From assembly GCA_037893225.1 (NCBI GenBank), contig JAZGUH010000089.1, positions 868,001 to 932,000 on the forward strand: a stretch of DNA of 64,000 nt, written 5' to 3'. The notes under the pieces are model-generated. The model saw only the letters and a program-made list of their open reading frames with translations. It was not told the DNA's origin and did not search any database. Every line of letters starts with the position of its first letter. Position 1 is the first letter of the stretch. Shown piece by piece: positions 10,785 through 22,500 of the stretch. The position numbers and the translations under genes were made by a program. This DNA comes from Hippasteria phrygiana. Its lineage: Eukaryota; Echinodermata; Asteroidea; Valvatida; Goniasteridae.

Positions 10785-13194
10785 ATGTGAAAGATAAGTT
10801 TTTATTTTTTGATGTATTTCTTTTTTCTGTCTTTTCCCCCACCTCAAATAACTTGTTCTTCCATTGGGCCCATTTTGATCAATTAATTTCCTCCTTAAGA
10901 TGTGGTTGTTATTGAAATAATTGGCCAAGGAACAGCATGCCAATAAAAGCCTGAAACAAATATTCAGGTTTGTTGAAGCCTAGCGCCTCTGAAGTATTCA
11001 AGTAATCTCATGAGTTGTTAAAAAATATTTTCTTTTGAAATAGTAAATAGGCCTAAAATAATTGTCCCATTGATATCAACCATATACTAGATCACTTGTG
11101 ACCTCGACCGGATAATGATTGTGCACATTTGCATGTGAAAGAAATAATCGATATTGTCAAAATCAATTATGTTATTGTGACGCATTAAAATTATTTCCCA
11201 TTGGACATGACAACGCGAATATTCAATTACGGAGAACAATCATCAATGGATCACAGTCATCACAATCATCATCACCATAGTTACCTCAGAATCAGCAATA
11301 CCAGATCACGCGTCTACGCCAGTCACCTTCACCACCATCACCAAGACCACACTTGTTCCGTCACTATAGGACCTACCATCATCACCACAATCCCAACTCT
11401 CTAATCATCAATCATCAACCACTAAATCAGGCCAACCCTTCCTAAGATCCCCCTTCACCCCTCTTTCACCACTATCATCACCATCCCTATTAACATGATA
11501 TAGATTAAGAACCGTGCATCCTACAGTCGTACTAAATTTATACCTGACAGGCACTTTAGCATTCACGTTCACTAAATACTGCACGGCTTCTAGCGTCTAC
11601 TTCACGGCATGTACGCCAGCAGCCTTCGCCATCATAAGGTTAATAATATATAGGTTAATACAAGTATAATAATCCAGGCTTCCCTGCCAATTTAATGATG
11701 TAATGATTCCACTCACGAGCCGATCCAGTGACTTCAATAGGCGTTAAAACCGAAAATGCTCATTTTCGCATGAATAAATATGTAGCCTATTTTACAAACA
11801 CAATAATAATAAAGGTGACGTGTACTAGTGATACGTACTATAGGCATCGTGTTTTTATTATTATTATTATCACTTTTTAGACACGGTAGCCCATTCAACA
11901 TAGTGCTGCTTTTCAAGGGGCCGTGTAAAAAAAACAACTTGAGCTTACAAACAAACAAACGACCTTAGTAGAAAAAAACAAAAATGATGCAAAACTAAAA
12001 TTATGTAAAACAGTAAGACGCCTTAGTGCCGAGTTAATATAACACAAAGCTAAAATAATGCAAAACTAAAGTTATATAAAACTAAATCTAAAATAAAAAA
12101 TAAAAATGAACTGAGAAAATACAACATGAAACTTTGGTGATGGAAGTCAGACATTTTATGTAAATATAAGACACAGACAGGAATTAATAAAGGTCAGAAG
12201 TCAAAGTTATTATGTGGGAACGCCAAATTAAGATAAGATAAAAATAGTATAAAATGAACTTAAAGGTGCAAATTAACAAGTAAATAGAAAGGTATCAATT
12301 TAAAAAAAAAAAAAATAGTGCTGAGGGCGGTACAAGACACATTATTTTGTGCTACAGACTAGTACTTTGTAACACTCCAAATGTAAAAATCAATACGAAC
12401 GCAATATAGTTTTGCTTAATAAACTGGCAATGGCTCGCAGATGCCATAGGATTCGACCACTAATGCGTTCTTTAATTTTTCGCGCGATCTACAGTCTACT
12501 ATAACTATGTACGCTGATTCCTGCCCTAAATATTTAAAGTCCGAAACGTGAACTTTCTGCTCTTTTCAAGACTCTTGACGTTTATCTGAGCTGCATGATA
12601 AGTTAGTAGGAGCAAAGTTGCATCTTAATTTTGGGGCCAAAGTGGACAAAAACAAAAAAAATCAATATTCTTGAAGAAACACACACCAATACTTGTACGA
12701 GTACCGGTAACAGATACATCAATTCCGAGTGTATTTGACTCCATAATGATACATCAATATACAATGTAAACAGTTTTGTGCCATTCTGGAGTCTAAATAT
12801 TCTCGGAAGTAGTGCGTCTGCAGATACAATTTTGGTATGATAATTTTTGTACAAGGCTGTGGACACCAGGGGCGTTGGAAGCGATTTTTGTTTACTGTCG
12901 ATGAAGTCACGGTTAGTCACCGTCGACGCGCCAGGAAGCTTGTTTTGTCTGGTGGTATAGTCTTATTATAATGACAAGTACGCGGATCAATGCAAATGTC
13001 AAAAGTAATCAGGTATGTACCCGGCGATGCATTTAGACACTTATAGTAATTAGTAATCAAACCAGATCTTACCTTCCACACTTTAACTCTCACCCTGAAA
13101 GATTTATTATGATCATTCACTGCAAACGAAAAGACCTAGTATATATAAGCGAACGCAAATAAAAAAGGCCAACGGAAATTGGCAACATTTTGGC

Positions 13195-13275
13195 AACCTA
13201 ATGCAGTCGGCAGAGCATCGGCTCGGGTAATCCGGAGGTCGCAGGTTCAAGTCTTGCGCCTTCCAGTTTTTAATC
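13195..13275 (+). mobile_element. tRNA-derived SINE head (degenerate)
   Basis: It contains a tRNA-like order of elements: a degenerate A box (CAGTCGGCAGAGCATCGGCT), the string GGTAATCCGGAGGTCGCAGG, and a B box GGTTCAAGTCT. It is related to the four tRNA-like copies near 34.7, 39.5, 54.6 and 55.2 kb. The arms do not pair well enough for a functional tRNA. Confidence 0.5.
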
Positions 13276-14617
13276 TTCGCTCTGAAAAGTGATTAAATTA
13301 CCGTTTCCACAGTGCTTTTGTTTGATAACACGAACGGAAACCTGTTATGAGAAACAATGACTAAAATAGCTTGGAAATCGAAGATGCATTGCAAGAACAA
13401 ATAAAAAAAATACACTCCTACATGTATTAAAATCTGAACTATTAAAAAATCCAAGCGGAGAAACCTCACAGCTATAGGTGTGAGGCAAAAGTATATGCTA
13501 TAATTTTATGCTATAATTTTAACGTACATTGTAACTAACAAGAAAAACGACTGAACAGAATGTACCGCCTTCTAACATGACTAATTGATAGAAGAAAAAT
13601 TCTACTAATTTCGTATAAAAAGTGGGTTTTATAAATTGTGTGCTCATAACTATGTTCTATCTATGGGGCTTATTGTTCAGATAGGCACATATAAACATGT
13701 ATTTGCATTGCTACCACTGCAGGAACACGAATTCTTTTAAAACCCATTCTTTTGCTTGTCGGTACTACAGCGCCCTCTATTATTATATTATTATTATTTT
13801 TCAAAGAGTCGTGGACATCGTTGTATCGTTGTTTCAAAAGCTCGGTTGTTCACACATTTCTACTTCTCTTGTAAATACACCATGAGCAAGCAATTCAAAA
13901 CATCTGTGACTGAAACAAAAATTTAAAAATTTCCCGTCAGTTGCAACAAATACTAAACGGGAGTAATGAATTTTTGCTCCTGACTGATGATGAATATCTA
14001 AAAACAAATTACTCAACACCACATCATAACTGCAAACATAATATTCACATAATTAATTAATCGAAAGAAAATTCTTTTAAAACTTCGATCGCAGCAGAGT
14101 ACACACTAATTTGTCCTTTTCAATTGTCACGTGCGTGTTTCTGAGATTGCGCAGAAAATTGCTCGAACGCAATTAAAGCACGCAAAAGTGTCACCTATGT
14201 CATATTTTCCGTCCACAAATGTTTTCACTTCGAGACAGAGGGGTGGTGAATCTTCTTCATAAGTGTGACGTCATTTCAACATAAACCACGCCCATTAAAC
14301 ATAAACTGCATGGATCCAACCTTGATCTGCATAATGGAAATGCATTGCCCAATTATTTGACTCAGGATTTATGCAAGTAATTGGAATCCACAAGATTTGT
14401 TTTAAAGAGTTTCCACTACGAGGCTACATCTATTTTATTATCTGCAGTTAAAAGTCCTCTTTCTAAAGGTGAAAACGAGAACTAACGGTCTACAGCATAG
14501 AAAGTAATCCAGTTTTTTAAGCCGGAAGCAACAAAATGAATGCGCCTGTAAACGTAAGTACGCGCGTACTATACGGTACGTTTCGACTTTACCAACAAGA
14601 TAGTAAAGGCCCAACAA

Positions 14618-17600
14618 TTATTTATTCTTTAGGACTTCATCCTGCATGGCAGGCATGATCCCCTTCCTGAAAGTGACGTCCAGTAGTTCCTGAACATCTT
14701 CGATGTTCGGATACTGGTGGAGCGCCCATTTCAGGTAGGTCTCGAACTCGTTCCAATCCACCGAGCCGTCGGCATCCATGTCGATGGCCAGCATGGCTTT
14801 CTTGGTATCGGAGCATCGGTAGCAGGCGAAGTAGGGTGCCATGAAGCCGTTGTAGAAGGAATCAAACTCCAGCATGTCGTCCCCTTGCTTAGCTTCCTCC
14901 AGGTCCCAGGTGTCCCAGATCTCACGGACCTGGGCGAGGAGGTTCTTGGCGTGCGGCCCTCGAAGGTTCACCTTATCAATGGCGTCTCGCATTTCTTTGT
15001 TAAGGCTTCCTCCGGCTCGATCGAACAGTAAGGCAAGGCCGAAAATGCTCATGTATTCTTCCTTTCTGAACATTGAAAAAAATAATCATTACAGGGACAC
15101 AAGTAGAATATCACAATGTACACGACCATCCCTTGCAAATGCGCCCTTTGTCTGAAAATTGTTGACGAAAATAATTTCGGGACGCCAGTTTGCATGGTTC
15201 GGAAAAGTCTTTGGTTGCGTATAAGCTGCACTGTCTGAATGTCAATGCTTCAGATTTTCACTTCATTTCTCCAAAAATATTACACATTATGGTATAATTT
15301 GTATACTCAGTGCCATATGTACTCATATGGAAACGTTGTCTCATCCGCTCCGTGCGGCCTGCGTACATAGGGAAAATTAGCATTTGTTCATGAAAAAGTG
15401 ATTTTATAAAAAAGTGCTTTCATTGCTAGTATTGGGCCGCCCGGGAGTCACTAGAACAACTATTCATCAAATCCAAAACCTAGAAATAATACCAGTCAGT
15501 TCCTCAGTTTCGTCGGAAAAAACATAGTAAGTCTGCAAGATGTCCTCGTTTTTACGTGGGAGAGTTGGCAAAACAGCGAGTTTCTTCGTACATGACCCGC
15601 TTTCGCAAGCCCTCGCTCGTTTCACCGTGACCAGGCTGCTTCGGGCCTAGCGGTTTATGAATATGCTGATTGTTAGCTTTCTTGTGATATAAAACCTATT
15701 TGGATTGGTTAAATAATTTCGTCGGAAGAAAGCCTTTTAAAAAGACTGTCCATTAACAGCTAGCGTCTGAAATGACCTTTCGTCTAAAGGTCCCGGATGC
15801 ACAAGCACGCAAAGCTTCATTTGTGACGTCATAAATTATTACTCGGTGTCTTTCTTCCTCAAATGCTACAATTCTACAATATCTAATATAGTTTTTAATA
15901 ATTATTAATATGTAAGACTATTTGTCAAGCTATTATTTTAAGTTTTGGGATTAATTTAAAGTGATATTTTACAATTAAAGCTGATTTTCAGTCCTATTTA
16001 TTGGATCGTACCATTAAAACTCGTAGGGGGTTGGGAACTGTACAGGCCGCGCGCGCCAAATTTCAACTACATCCACGTACGTTAGTGACTTCTGCTTCTG
16101 CGTACGCGTTATTCAGTGGTTACATTGGTGTTTTGATCAGAAGAGTAAAGCGTTAAAATACATGGAACTACACAACAATTTGTTACCGTTGTATGCTTAC
16201 ACTATGCCTGTCCCCTCATTGTGCCATTGTATATTTACCCATTCCCACAATGGAACTACCCTGCACTGCAGGTCAGTGGCTCGCGACCTTGTGTACACAT
16301 CGCTCCACAGAGCGCGCGTGTGGTCAACTTCTTTTATGAGACAAAACCGGGAAAACGTTTCCATATGTGGGGGAATTCTTGGTTCATTATTTGTTTATTA
16401 CTAGAATGAATTAATTGGTAATGACGAGGTATTGGAAATTCCGAAAGCCACTTTACCCGAGACGTTTTGAGGGTTACGAAGAAGCACGACAAATATATTT
16501 TTACCGGCCTGTTTGGAGATCTTCAAGAATGAGTTCCCTCATCTTCTGTGTCAGCTCCAGCGTGAATTGGGAGTCTTCCCCGAAGAGGTTTATCAGCCGT
16601 GCCCGGATCATCTCCTTGCTGGCCATGGTGGAGATGCGTACCATAGGCTTCTCCCCGAAGAAGCTGGCCAGGTCGAAGTCGTCCGGGTTGAGACCAAAGA
16701 CCAAGTCCAAAGCGCGGGGACCGTAAAGGGGTTGCTTGTTGGGCGGATCCCGGCCAGTGGTAGTCTTGGTCACGTTGATGGCGGCCTTCCTAAGGTTAAC
16801 GCAGTTGTACCTCTGGAGGACCTTCTTGTTGCCCAGTCTAATGAGATTCATCAGGGTGACGCAGGAAGAAGCATGGCCCATGGCAGCACCCTCGGCAGCA
16901 ACACTTGCCCAGATACCGTCGGCACCATCCATCAGAACCTAAATTATATTCATGTGAAATACGGCTTATATCATAATCAACTTCCAAACACGCTGTGTAC
17001 AAATACTATTTGGAAGAAAAATATGACAAGGCAATCATGCCTATATATGCTTGGTCAGAAATGACCAAACAACAATGACGTCAACCCACCTGCAAAGCCG
17101 TGTAATCACAAAGACCAAACTTCTCGTGTATGTGAGCCAACAGGTGCCCCTTCTCCCACTTATGCTCGTCCATGACCCGACGAATGAACTTGGCCCAGCC
17201 CCCGCACTCTTCTGGTAGACTCTTGCCCATCGGGTCCTCGAATATCACGCCGATAGGACGAAGATTATGCGGCAGGGTGGCCAAGAAGGACACCAACTCA
17301 TATACCCTTTCAGGATGAACGGGCATGACGTCAGCCAGGTCGCGTATGTTGACTAACGTCTTGGCATCCTGATGTAGATTGGCGTGGCTCCAAACGATCC
17401 ACTTCTTGAGCAGGTTACACATGTTCTGCACCGTGAACTTCCTGAAGTTATAGATGTAATCGCCGAGATCCAACTCGAAGATGACGTTCTGCAGACCTGC
17501 TGCCTTTATCTTTTCTATGCCCACTGGAACAGTTTCGGTATCCGGTACTTTGTTTTTCGAACCTTGTTGTAATGAAGAAAGAAACGATGTCACTATTTGT

Positions 17601-18597
17601 CGCTATGAAGGCGAATGGCGGTTAGGATGGTGATGGTAGTAACCGTGTTAATGTTGGTGGTGGTTTTGGTGATGATAGGGAAACCAATCATTTATCTGAG
17701 ACCCCCCCCCCCGCGATGATGTTTGGGGAACCAACCCAATGCCTGTTTCAAATGACTCCGACGATAAGGATGTTATAAACGGCGATGGTAGTTGAAGATA
17801 CACTGCAAAAACTGTGGTATTAAATTAACACTATGTGGTGTTTATATTGAACTATTCGTCCAATATAAACACCACATGGTGTTAAATAGAAGACTAAACA
17901 TTTTTGAATAAACGTACAGGACTCATTAGCATTTTTGAAAAAAAAATCTAATGCGACCGCTGATAAGGATGGTGAGTCAGTAAGGCCGTAAATTACAGAA
18001 AGAGAAAGGGCAACCCAGTGTAAATTGCCCATACACTGTAAAAACGTTGGGTAAAACATAATTGGGCAACTGTTATTTACCCAACATTGGTATTCATTTA
18101 CCACATTGTTGGTTAATTCAGGTAAAAATGGACCAATTATTGGGAAGAAATTGCCCAAGATTTTCGGTTGTTGATATGTTGCCCAACACTGGGCAAAATA
18201 TCAACCCATTTTGACCAACTTTTTTAAAGTGTAGGCGGGCCGCGAGAGGTCTCCGGAAGCCTACCGCCTATAGCCTACCTCGGGTTATCTCGGAGAATAC
18301 CCAGAGGTGTTCTAGGTCGTCTTTCTGTTGTCCCAGCTCCTTCATCCACTCATCATCCACGCGGGTCATATGTGAGGGGGAGGCCACGATGATATTCTTG
18401 AAGCCGCACTTCTTGACCTCCTCATAGATCTGCCGCTTGCTCTCCATGGTGTGGCCCCGCAGCTGTCCCACGGTGCTCTCCCGGATGGAGTTGTCCAAGA
18501 CAAAGACGTCCAGTTTACGGAGGCGATCATACTTGTCCGTCCTGCTTGCAGTGTCTTTATTGTATTCAGTGATAATTCGTTGCTTTGATAGAGCCAT
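14618..18597 (-). CDS. HMG-CoA-lyase-like TIM barrel fused to a C-terminal EF-hand module (complete, 4 exons, 557 aa)
   Basis: The exons are 18279-18597, 17090-17562, 16505-16938 and 14618-15065. All junctions are GT-AG and the phases (1, 0, 2) match, giving 557 residues from a clear ATG. Residues about 28-345 resemble the HMGL/pyruvate-carboxyltransferase barrel. Strand 1 carries LDNSIRESTVGQ (35-45) where active members have RDG. The metal-binding H-x-H is present (HIHE, H250 and H252), followed by the family-like GADGIWASVAAEGAAMGHAS (269-288). The last exon holds a canonical EF loop, D504-x-D506-x-D508-G-x-V-D512-x-x-E515, and a degenerate partner near 424-434. There is no signal peptide or membrane segment, so it is probably cytosolic. 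A calcium-regulated aldolase or lyase is a guess. The Asp-to-Glu change in strand 1 could mean altered metal use or loss of catalysis. I do not know a named orthologue. Confidence 0.85.
17825..17885. repeat. Intronic hairpin
   Basis: TTAACACTATGTGGTGTTTA and its near-complement are separated by a short loop. It lies in the first intron of the barrel/EF-hand gene and is probably the core of a small palindromic MITE. Confidence 0.55.
18032..18233. mobile_element. Small MITE with TTGGGCAA repeats
   Basis: The ends TACACTGTAAAAA and the complement of TTTTTTAAAGTGTA form inverted repeats. The interior repeats TTGGGTAA, TTGGGCAA and TTGCCCAA in both orientations. It sits in the first intron of the barrel/EF-hand gene, close to exon 1. 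Confidence 0.55.
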
Positions 18598-18924
18598 TTT
18601 GTCCCCGCAAAACCTGTATATTGACCAATGGAGGAAGATCGATTGACTGTGTCAAGGGATATAGGAAATAAAGAAAACCACCATAGTCAACTGCATTTTC
18701 TGAAGCCAAGATTCAAGTTAATTAGTACCACTTGTTTCTTTACCTTGGGTTGGGGGATCTTGGTGGAACAAAATACACCCACGTTTGTTTGTTTACATTT
18801 CAAATTGTCTCTGATTTGAAATCATGATTGGTACTCAAATAACAAAAAGCATTTATTATGCAGACATTCTATTCATTTAACCTTTTTCAAATAACTAAAA
18901 CGGGACATACAGAATTGGCCAACA

Positions 18925-19770
18925 CCCAGCAAACACAAAACGTTACAAAAACGTTTTAGTTAGGTTACCTATACGTCTTCGTCTTCAAAAACGTTTTCAA
19001 AAAGGGGCTTAAACGTTTCAGTTTTCGTATAACTCGGAGGTCTTAAAGGGACACATTGCTTTGGATTTTGCGATTTGGGCTATAAAACTGAAATTGATAT
19101 GGTTGGGAAGCTTTTTTTTAAGTGGAATATAAAGATTCACATAACTATCCCTTCAAATTGCGTGTTTTTTTGTTTAATTTCATGACAAATAACGGTCCGC
19201 CATTTTGTAGAACCAAATTTTTGACTCCACAAAATGGCGGACCGTGTTCACCAGTCGTATTTCCAGTCGCAGCTGGTTGAAGTACATGTACGTTCTGTTG
19301 ATCCATTTTGATGTACTGTGTGGCACGGCGCGCAGCACTGGCGATATATGTGTCGCGAGGTAGAGAATTGTACCTGGCGATCATCTGATAGGTTCACAAG
19401 GCCACTGGCTGCGGTGCCAGCCTATAAGACTCTTACAGCGTATTTTGCGCATGATTTCGACGGTGGTATTTACTACTGGAAATAAGTCTATGTTTCGTGG
19501 GTCAGATGTCGGGGGTCAGAGGCCAATCTTTTGTTTTGTAATCACTACTCACTATTAAATTACAACACAATATACGTGTTTTTTTTGCATGAACAACTTT
19601 TATAAAAGATAAGGAACATTTGCAAACAGAAAAATGTCATGACATTTGAAGGCAATGTGTCCCTTTAAGTACGTTTTTCCAGAACGTTCGCGCAACGTTT
19701 TTTAGACGTTACAAAATGTACCGAAATTGAACGGTATTTTTTACGTTTAAAAACGTTTTTCTGGACGTAG
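18925..19770. repeat. AACGTT-rich element interrupted by another insertion
   Basis: Flanking segments at about 18925-19040 and 19670-19770 are both dense in ACGTT/AACGT motifs (for example CAAAAACGTTTTAG and TAAAAACGTTTTTC). They look like the two halves of one element separated by the insertion at 19042-19669. Confidence 0.45.
19042..19669. mobile_element. Non-autonomous DNA element with TTAAAGGGACACATTGC ends
   Basis: The left end CTTAAAGGGACACATTGC and the right end GCAATGTGTCCCTTTAAG are perfect 18-bp inverted repeats about 590 bp apart. The interior has its own inverted repeat, ACGGTCCGCCATTTTGT and its complement at 19193-19247. No transposase frame and no clear target duplication are visible. 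Confidence 0.7.
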
Positions 19771-20118
19771 CAACTGGCCAATCAGAACGGAGAATATTTG
19801 TGTTAAATGTCATGTTAAATTTTGGTGTTTAGTCCAAAAACACACTTTCTTGACCATAATGTGTAACACTCAAACAGTTCCACAATACAGTTTTGATTTT
19901 TTTGTAAACATACGGGCCTAGGTGAAAAATTGCATTACACCTCCTTTAATTCGTATTCAAATATTGAAACTGTGACTTCATCATGGCGGGAAAAAGCTGA
20001 ATATAAAGCTAAATCACGAACATTTCGTTTGTAGTGTCTAGTAGGTTTATTGTAGCATTTGTATATATTCTACCCATAATAATGGTACTTTTAAGGTACT
20101 TTTAAGTGCGATTCCAGG

Positions 20119-20520
20119 TGTGTTGTTTGCCAGACTCACATGCAGGAGTCTGACTCCTTTTCTGGCCATTCATCTGGAACTACTCACAGAACCAATGGCA
20201 ACATCACTTGCAACACCTCTAATGTCATATATCTCATTTCTTGCAGGGTTTGTGGTATCCAGTATGTCGGGGAGACCAAGAACACGCTCAAAAAGCGTTT
20301 CTATGGCCATCGGTCGACTGTGAACACCAAGAAAATGGACACCCCTGTTGGTCATCACTTCAACTTGCCTAACCATTCCATTTCTGATATGATTCTACAG
20401 GGCATAGAATCACTTCGCCACCGCAAGGACTCAGTTCGCCTCAGCCGAGAGAAAGTTTGGATGAAACGTCTTCGGACTATTCAACCACATGGTCTCAACA
20501 TCCAGGAAGGAAATGATTAA
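20119..20520 (+). mobile_element. Penelope-like retroelement: C-terminal GIY-YIG endonuclease fragment
   Basis: An open frame of 133 codons ends at a TAA. It starts with a cysteine cluster (CVVCQTH) and continues CNTSNVIYLISCRVCGIQYVGE, the typical GIY-YIG entry of Penelope-like elements (here I-Y plus Y-V-G-E-T). It then reads LKKRFYGHRS, with the conserved Arg and His, and NLPNHS. The reverse-transcriptase domain that should precede it is absent, so this is a 5'-truncated remnant. The frame is intact over its length, which suggests a fairly recent copy. A Neptune-type clade is likely from the added cysteine cluster; that is inferred. Confidence 0.85.
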
Positions 20521-20990
20521 CTTAACAATTTTTTCCCCCATTGTCATTTGTTTACAGATTATCCTCCTGGCATAACCCTCTTGGGGTCTCTTGGCCAAAT
20601 GGTGTTGTCTTTCCATTTCCTGTTTATCCTTGCCACTTCTCTTTGTTCCTTTTCTTGCCCTATTACCACCTTCAATTCTAACCCCCCCTCCCCTAACCAC
20701 ACTCCTTTGTCCATTTCCCCAGCTTCAACCTTCATCTTAATCCCTCCCCTCCTCCATCCTTACCCTAATCACACCTCTTTGTTCCTGTCTTCCTGGCTGT
20801 CCTTTCCTCTCCCTTTGATGTTTACCCACTGCCTATCTGCCATGCTCCTTTGCATCCCTCTTTTGTGTTTCTCCACCCACCCCCTCATGCATGTGTGTTC
20901 CCTACTTGTTTGTTTCTTGTACTCTGTCATTCACCTTTGAGAAAGAACTTGCTTAAGTTCGAAACGTCAGGCCAGCTAATTTTTTGATTC
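20521..20990 (+). mobile_element. 3' tail of the Penelope-like element
   Basis: A long C/T-biased stretch (about 20550-20935) is followed by GAGAAAGAACTTGCTTAAGT and GAAACGTCAGGCCAGCTAAT. This terminal block recurs in two orientations at 49.92-50.23 kb, which supports it being the element's 3' end. Confidence 0.6.
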
Positions 20991-21211
20991 ATAATAATGT
21001 ATATTATACAACCCCTAAATAAATCCCAGCCATCCGATTGGTGGATCGTCGATCACGTGCATTGAATTATTCGACCCATCACACGACGCGAACCCGCACC
21101 GCCCAAAACGTTCTATCACATGGTTCTATCAAACGGTGCGCGCGCATTGATAGAACCAAAAGAACTTCCCTAATTTCACGGTCACTATGGTGGCGCTACA
21201 ACAGGGCGGCC

Positions 21212-21425
21212 GAGTTTCCCGAACTGCTGCGGTTTGTTCTCCTAACAGACGACGAAATATTGGAACTCGTAGGCGATGCTGACGCTGCTAACGCAAAGAG
21301 ACAAATGAAATATGCAATCAAATGATTAGAGGAATTTGCAAGACACGCAGGAACAACAATTAAAGCTTTAACTGATTCGGAACTGGACCACTTTTTGTCG
21401 CGGTTTTATGCGGGACTAGACTGAG
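21212..21425 (+). pseudogene. Crypton-like (DUF3504-type) recombinase N-terminal fragment, broken
   Basis: The frame reads FPELLRFVLLTDDEILELV, then GDADAANAKRQMKYAIK, an in-frame TGA, LEEFARHAGTTIKALTDSE and LDHFLSRFYAGL, then a stop. The spacing of the acidic D/E-E-I-x-L-V start, the N-x-K-x-x-K/R-A segment and the LxxFLxxFYAG segment resembles the N-terminal part of Crypton-derived tyrosine recombinases (DUF3504 proteins of the KIAA1958 type). No catalytic domain follows. The internal stop makes it a dead fragment. I infer the family from pattern only. Confidence 0.5.
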
Positions 21426-21498
21426 AAGGTAAACGGCAAGTTGTAACGTTGCACCAAGAAATCCATGCATGCAATCTGTCGGATTTATTCAGGCGTTG

Positions 21499-21672
21499 TA
21501 TAAAACAAATAATGAATGTTTCACATTCGTGCAATGGTAAGAATAATTTCATTCGGTGACAGATGAAATGTCCCACTCCACTCGGCTTTGCCTCGTGGAA
21601 TAGAACACCCAATCTGTCACCTCATGAAATTATTCTTACCATCGCACTCATAAACATTCATTATTTGTATAA
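21499..21672. mobile_element. Foldback / palindromic MITE
   Basis: The arms TATAAAACAAATAATGAATG and the complement of CATTCATTATTTGTATAA continue inward through GGTAAGAATAATTTCAT and its partner. The centre carries CCACTCGGCTTTGCCTCGTGG, itself a palindrome. It lies directly after the Crypton-like fragment and may belong to the same insertion. Confidence 0.6.
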
Positions 21673-21727
21673 TAATGTATAATATAATGTATAATATAAT
21701 AATGTATAATATAATAATGTATAATAG
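21672..21727. repeat. AT-rich tandem repeat (TAATGTATAATATAA)n
   Basis: About four copies of a 14-17-bp unit built from AATGTATAATATAAT. Confidence 0.75.
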
Positions 21728-22429
21728 CTACTTCTATTTAGTCTGGTTCCCACTTCATTCACTTCTGTAAATTCATGTTTTCATTCATTTCTGCACTAAA
21801 TTTATGGCAACTTAGCTTAATTCTAGTATAAACTTAATTAGTGTATGTAAGGTTTTCACGAAGTCACGTGTTTAAAACGTCCAAAACTGTCCACAAAATT
21901 TCGACCTAAAAACTTTTTTTTGGAAACGTCCACAAAACATAAGAGATAGGCCCTACTGCGTGTTCATGTGCGTATAAACAAAATGTAGGCCTAGTACACT
22001 GCACTTTGCCTGCAAACAATAAGTAGTCTTGTACTGATTTGCCTGGGAGAAAGCCTTACAGAAACATACATTTTTCAGCTTTAAAAACCCTGAAATTTGG
22101 CTATTGTCAAAAGTATTGTCAAAACTCAATTTTCCTCTTCATGAAAAAGGGCATGAAAAAGATTCATCAACATGTCAAAGTGTATTAAAAAGTTTGAAAA
22201 CGAAAGCGTTTACTTACCTAATCGACCTAGTACACTATACCCGAGTCACAGCACCGCAGAACTATAGTCATTTGCCTTCTGCTGGCTGTGAACCCAACGG
22301 TTAAAATGGCTTGTACGCAGACAGTGGATCGTGAACAAAGTACAGTTTGACCTTTATTGCAGATTGTGCATAGACCTAGCTGCACACAGACTTTGGGCCA
22401 AGGCCGGGGAGAGACATTTTGAATTGCAT

Positions 22430-22500
22430 ATACCATAGGCGTAGTAAGGTAATTTTTATTGGGGGGGGGGGGGGGGGGGGGGGGGGTAAACGTGAAAAAG
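22430..22500. repeat. Poly(G) tract after an ATAGGCGTAG motif
   Basis: A run of about 27 G follows ACCATAGGCGTAGTAAGGTAA by a short spacer. A related GGCTACGCCTAT motif borders the C run at 23704-23730 on its outer side. The association suggests a shared element end rather than chance homopolymers. Confidence 0.55.

Larger units (their letters stand above)
9831..14617. other. Intergenic region without recognised genes
   Basis: It lies upstream of PICALM/LAP and downstream of the barrel/EF-hand gene. It is AT-rich, with a CAT/ATC-rich low-complexity stretch at about 11225-11490, several A-rich tracts at 11.9-12.3 kb, one short inverted repeat and one tRNA-like SINE remnant (listed). Reading frames here are short and have no recognisable domain. 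Confidence 0.6.

Noticed and set aside
11201..11404. A histidine-rich 67-codon frame (NHHHHSY, LHHHHQD) that might be a metal-binding peptide
   Set aside because: It sits in CAT/ATC low-complexity DNA that continues past the frame in all phases; no domain or gene context supports it.
16513..17064. 183-codon plus-strand frame overlapping the barrel gene
   Set aside because: It is an antisense shadow of exon 3. The minus strand carries family motifs and matching splice sites; this frame has neither.
21038..21211. Upstream part of the Crypton-like frame (MVDRRSRALNYS...) as an N-terminal domain
   Set aside because: It reads through low-information sequence around ATCACGTG and CACATGGTT repeats with no family likeness; only the part from FPELL onward is supported.
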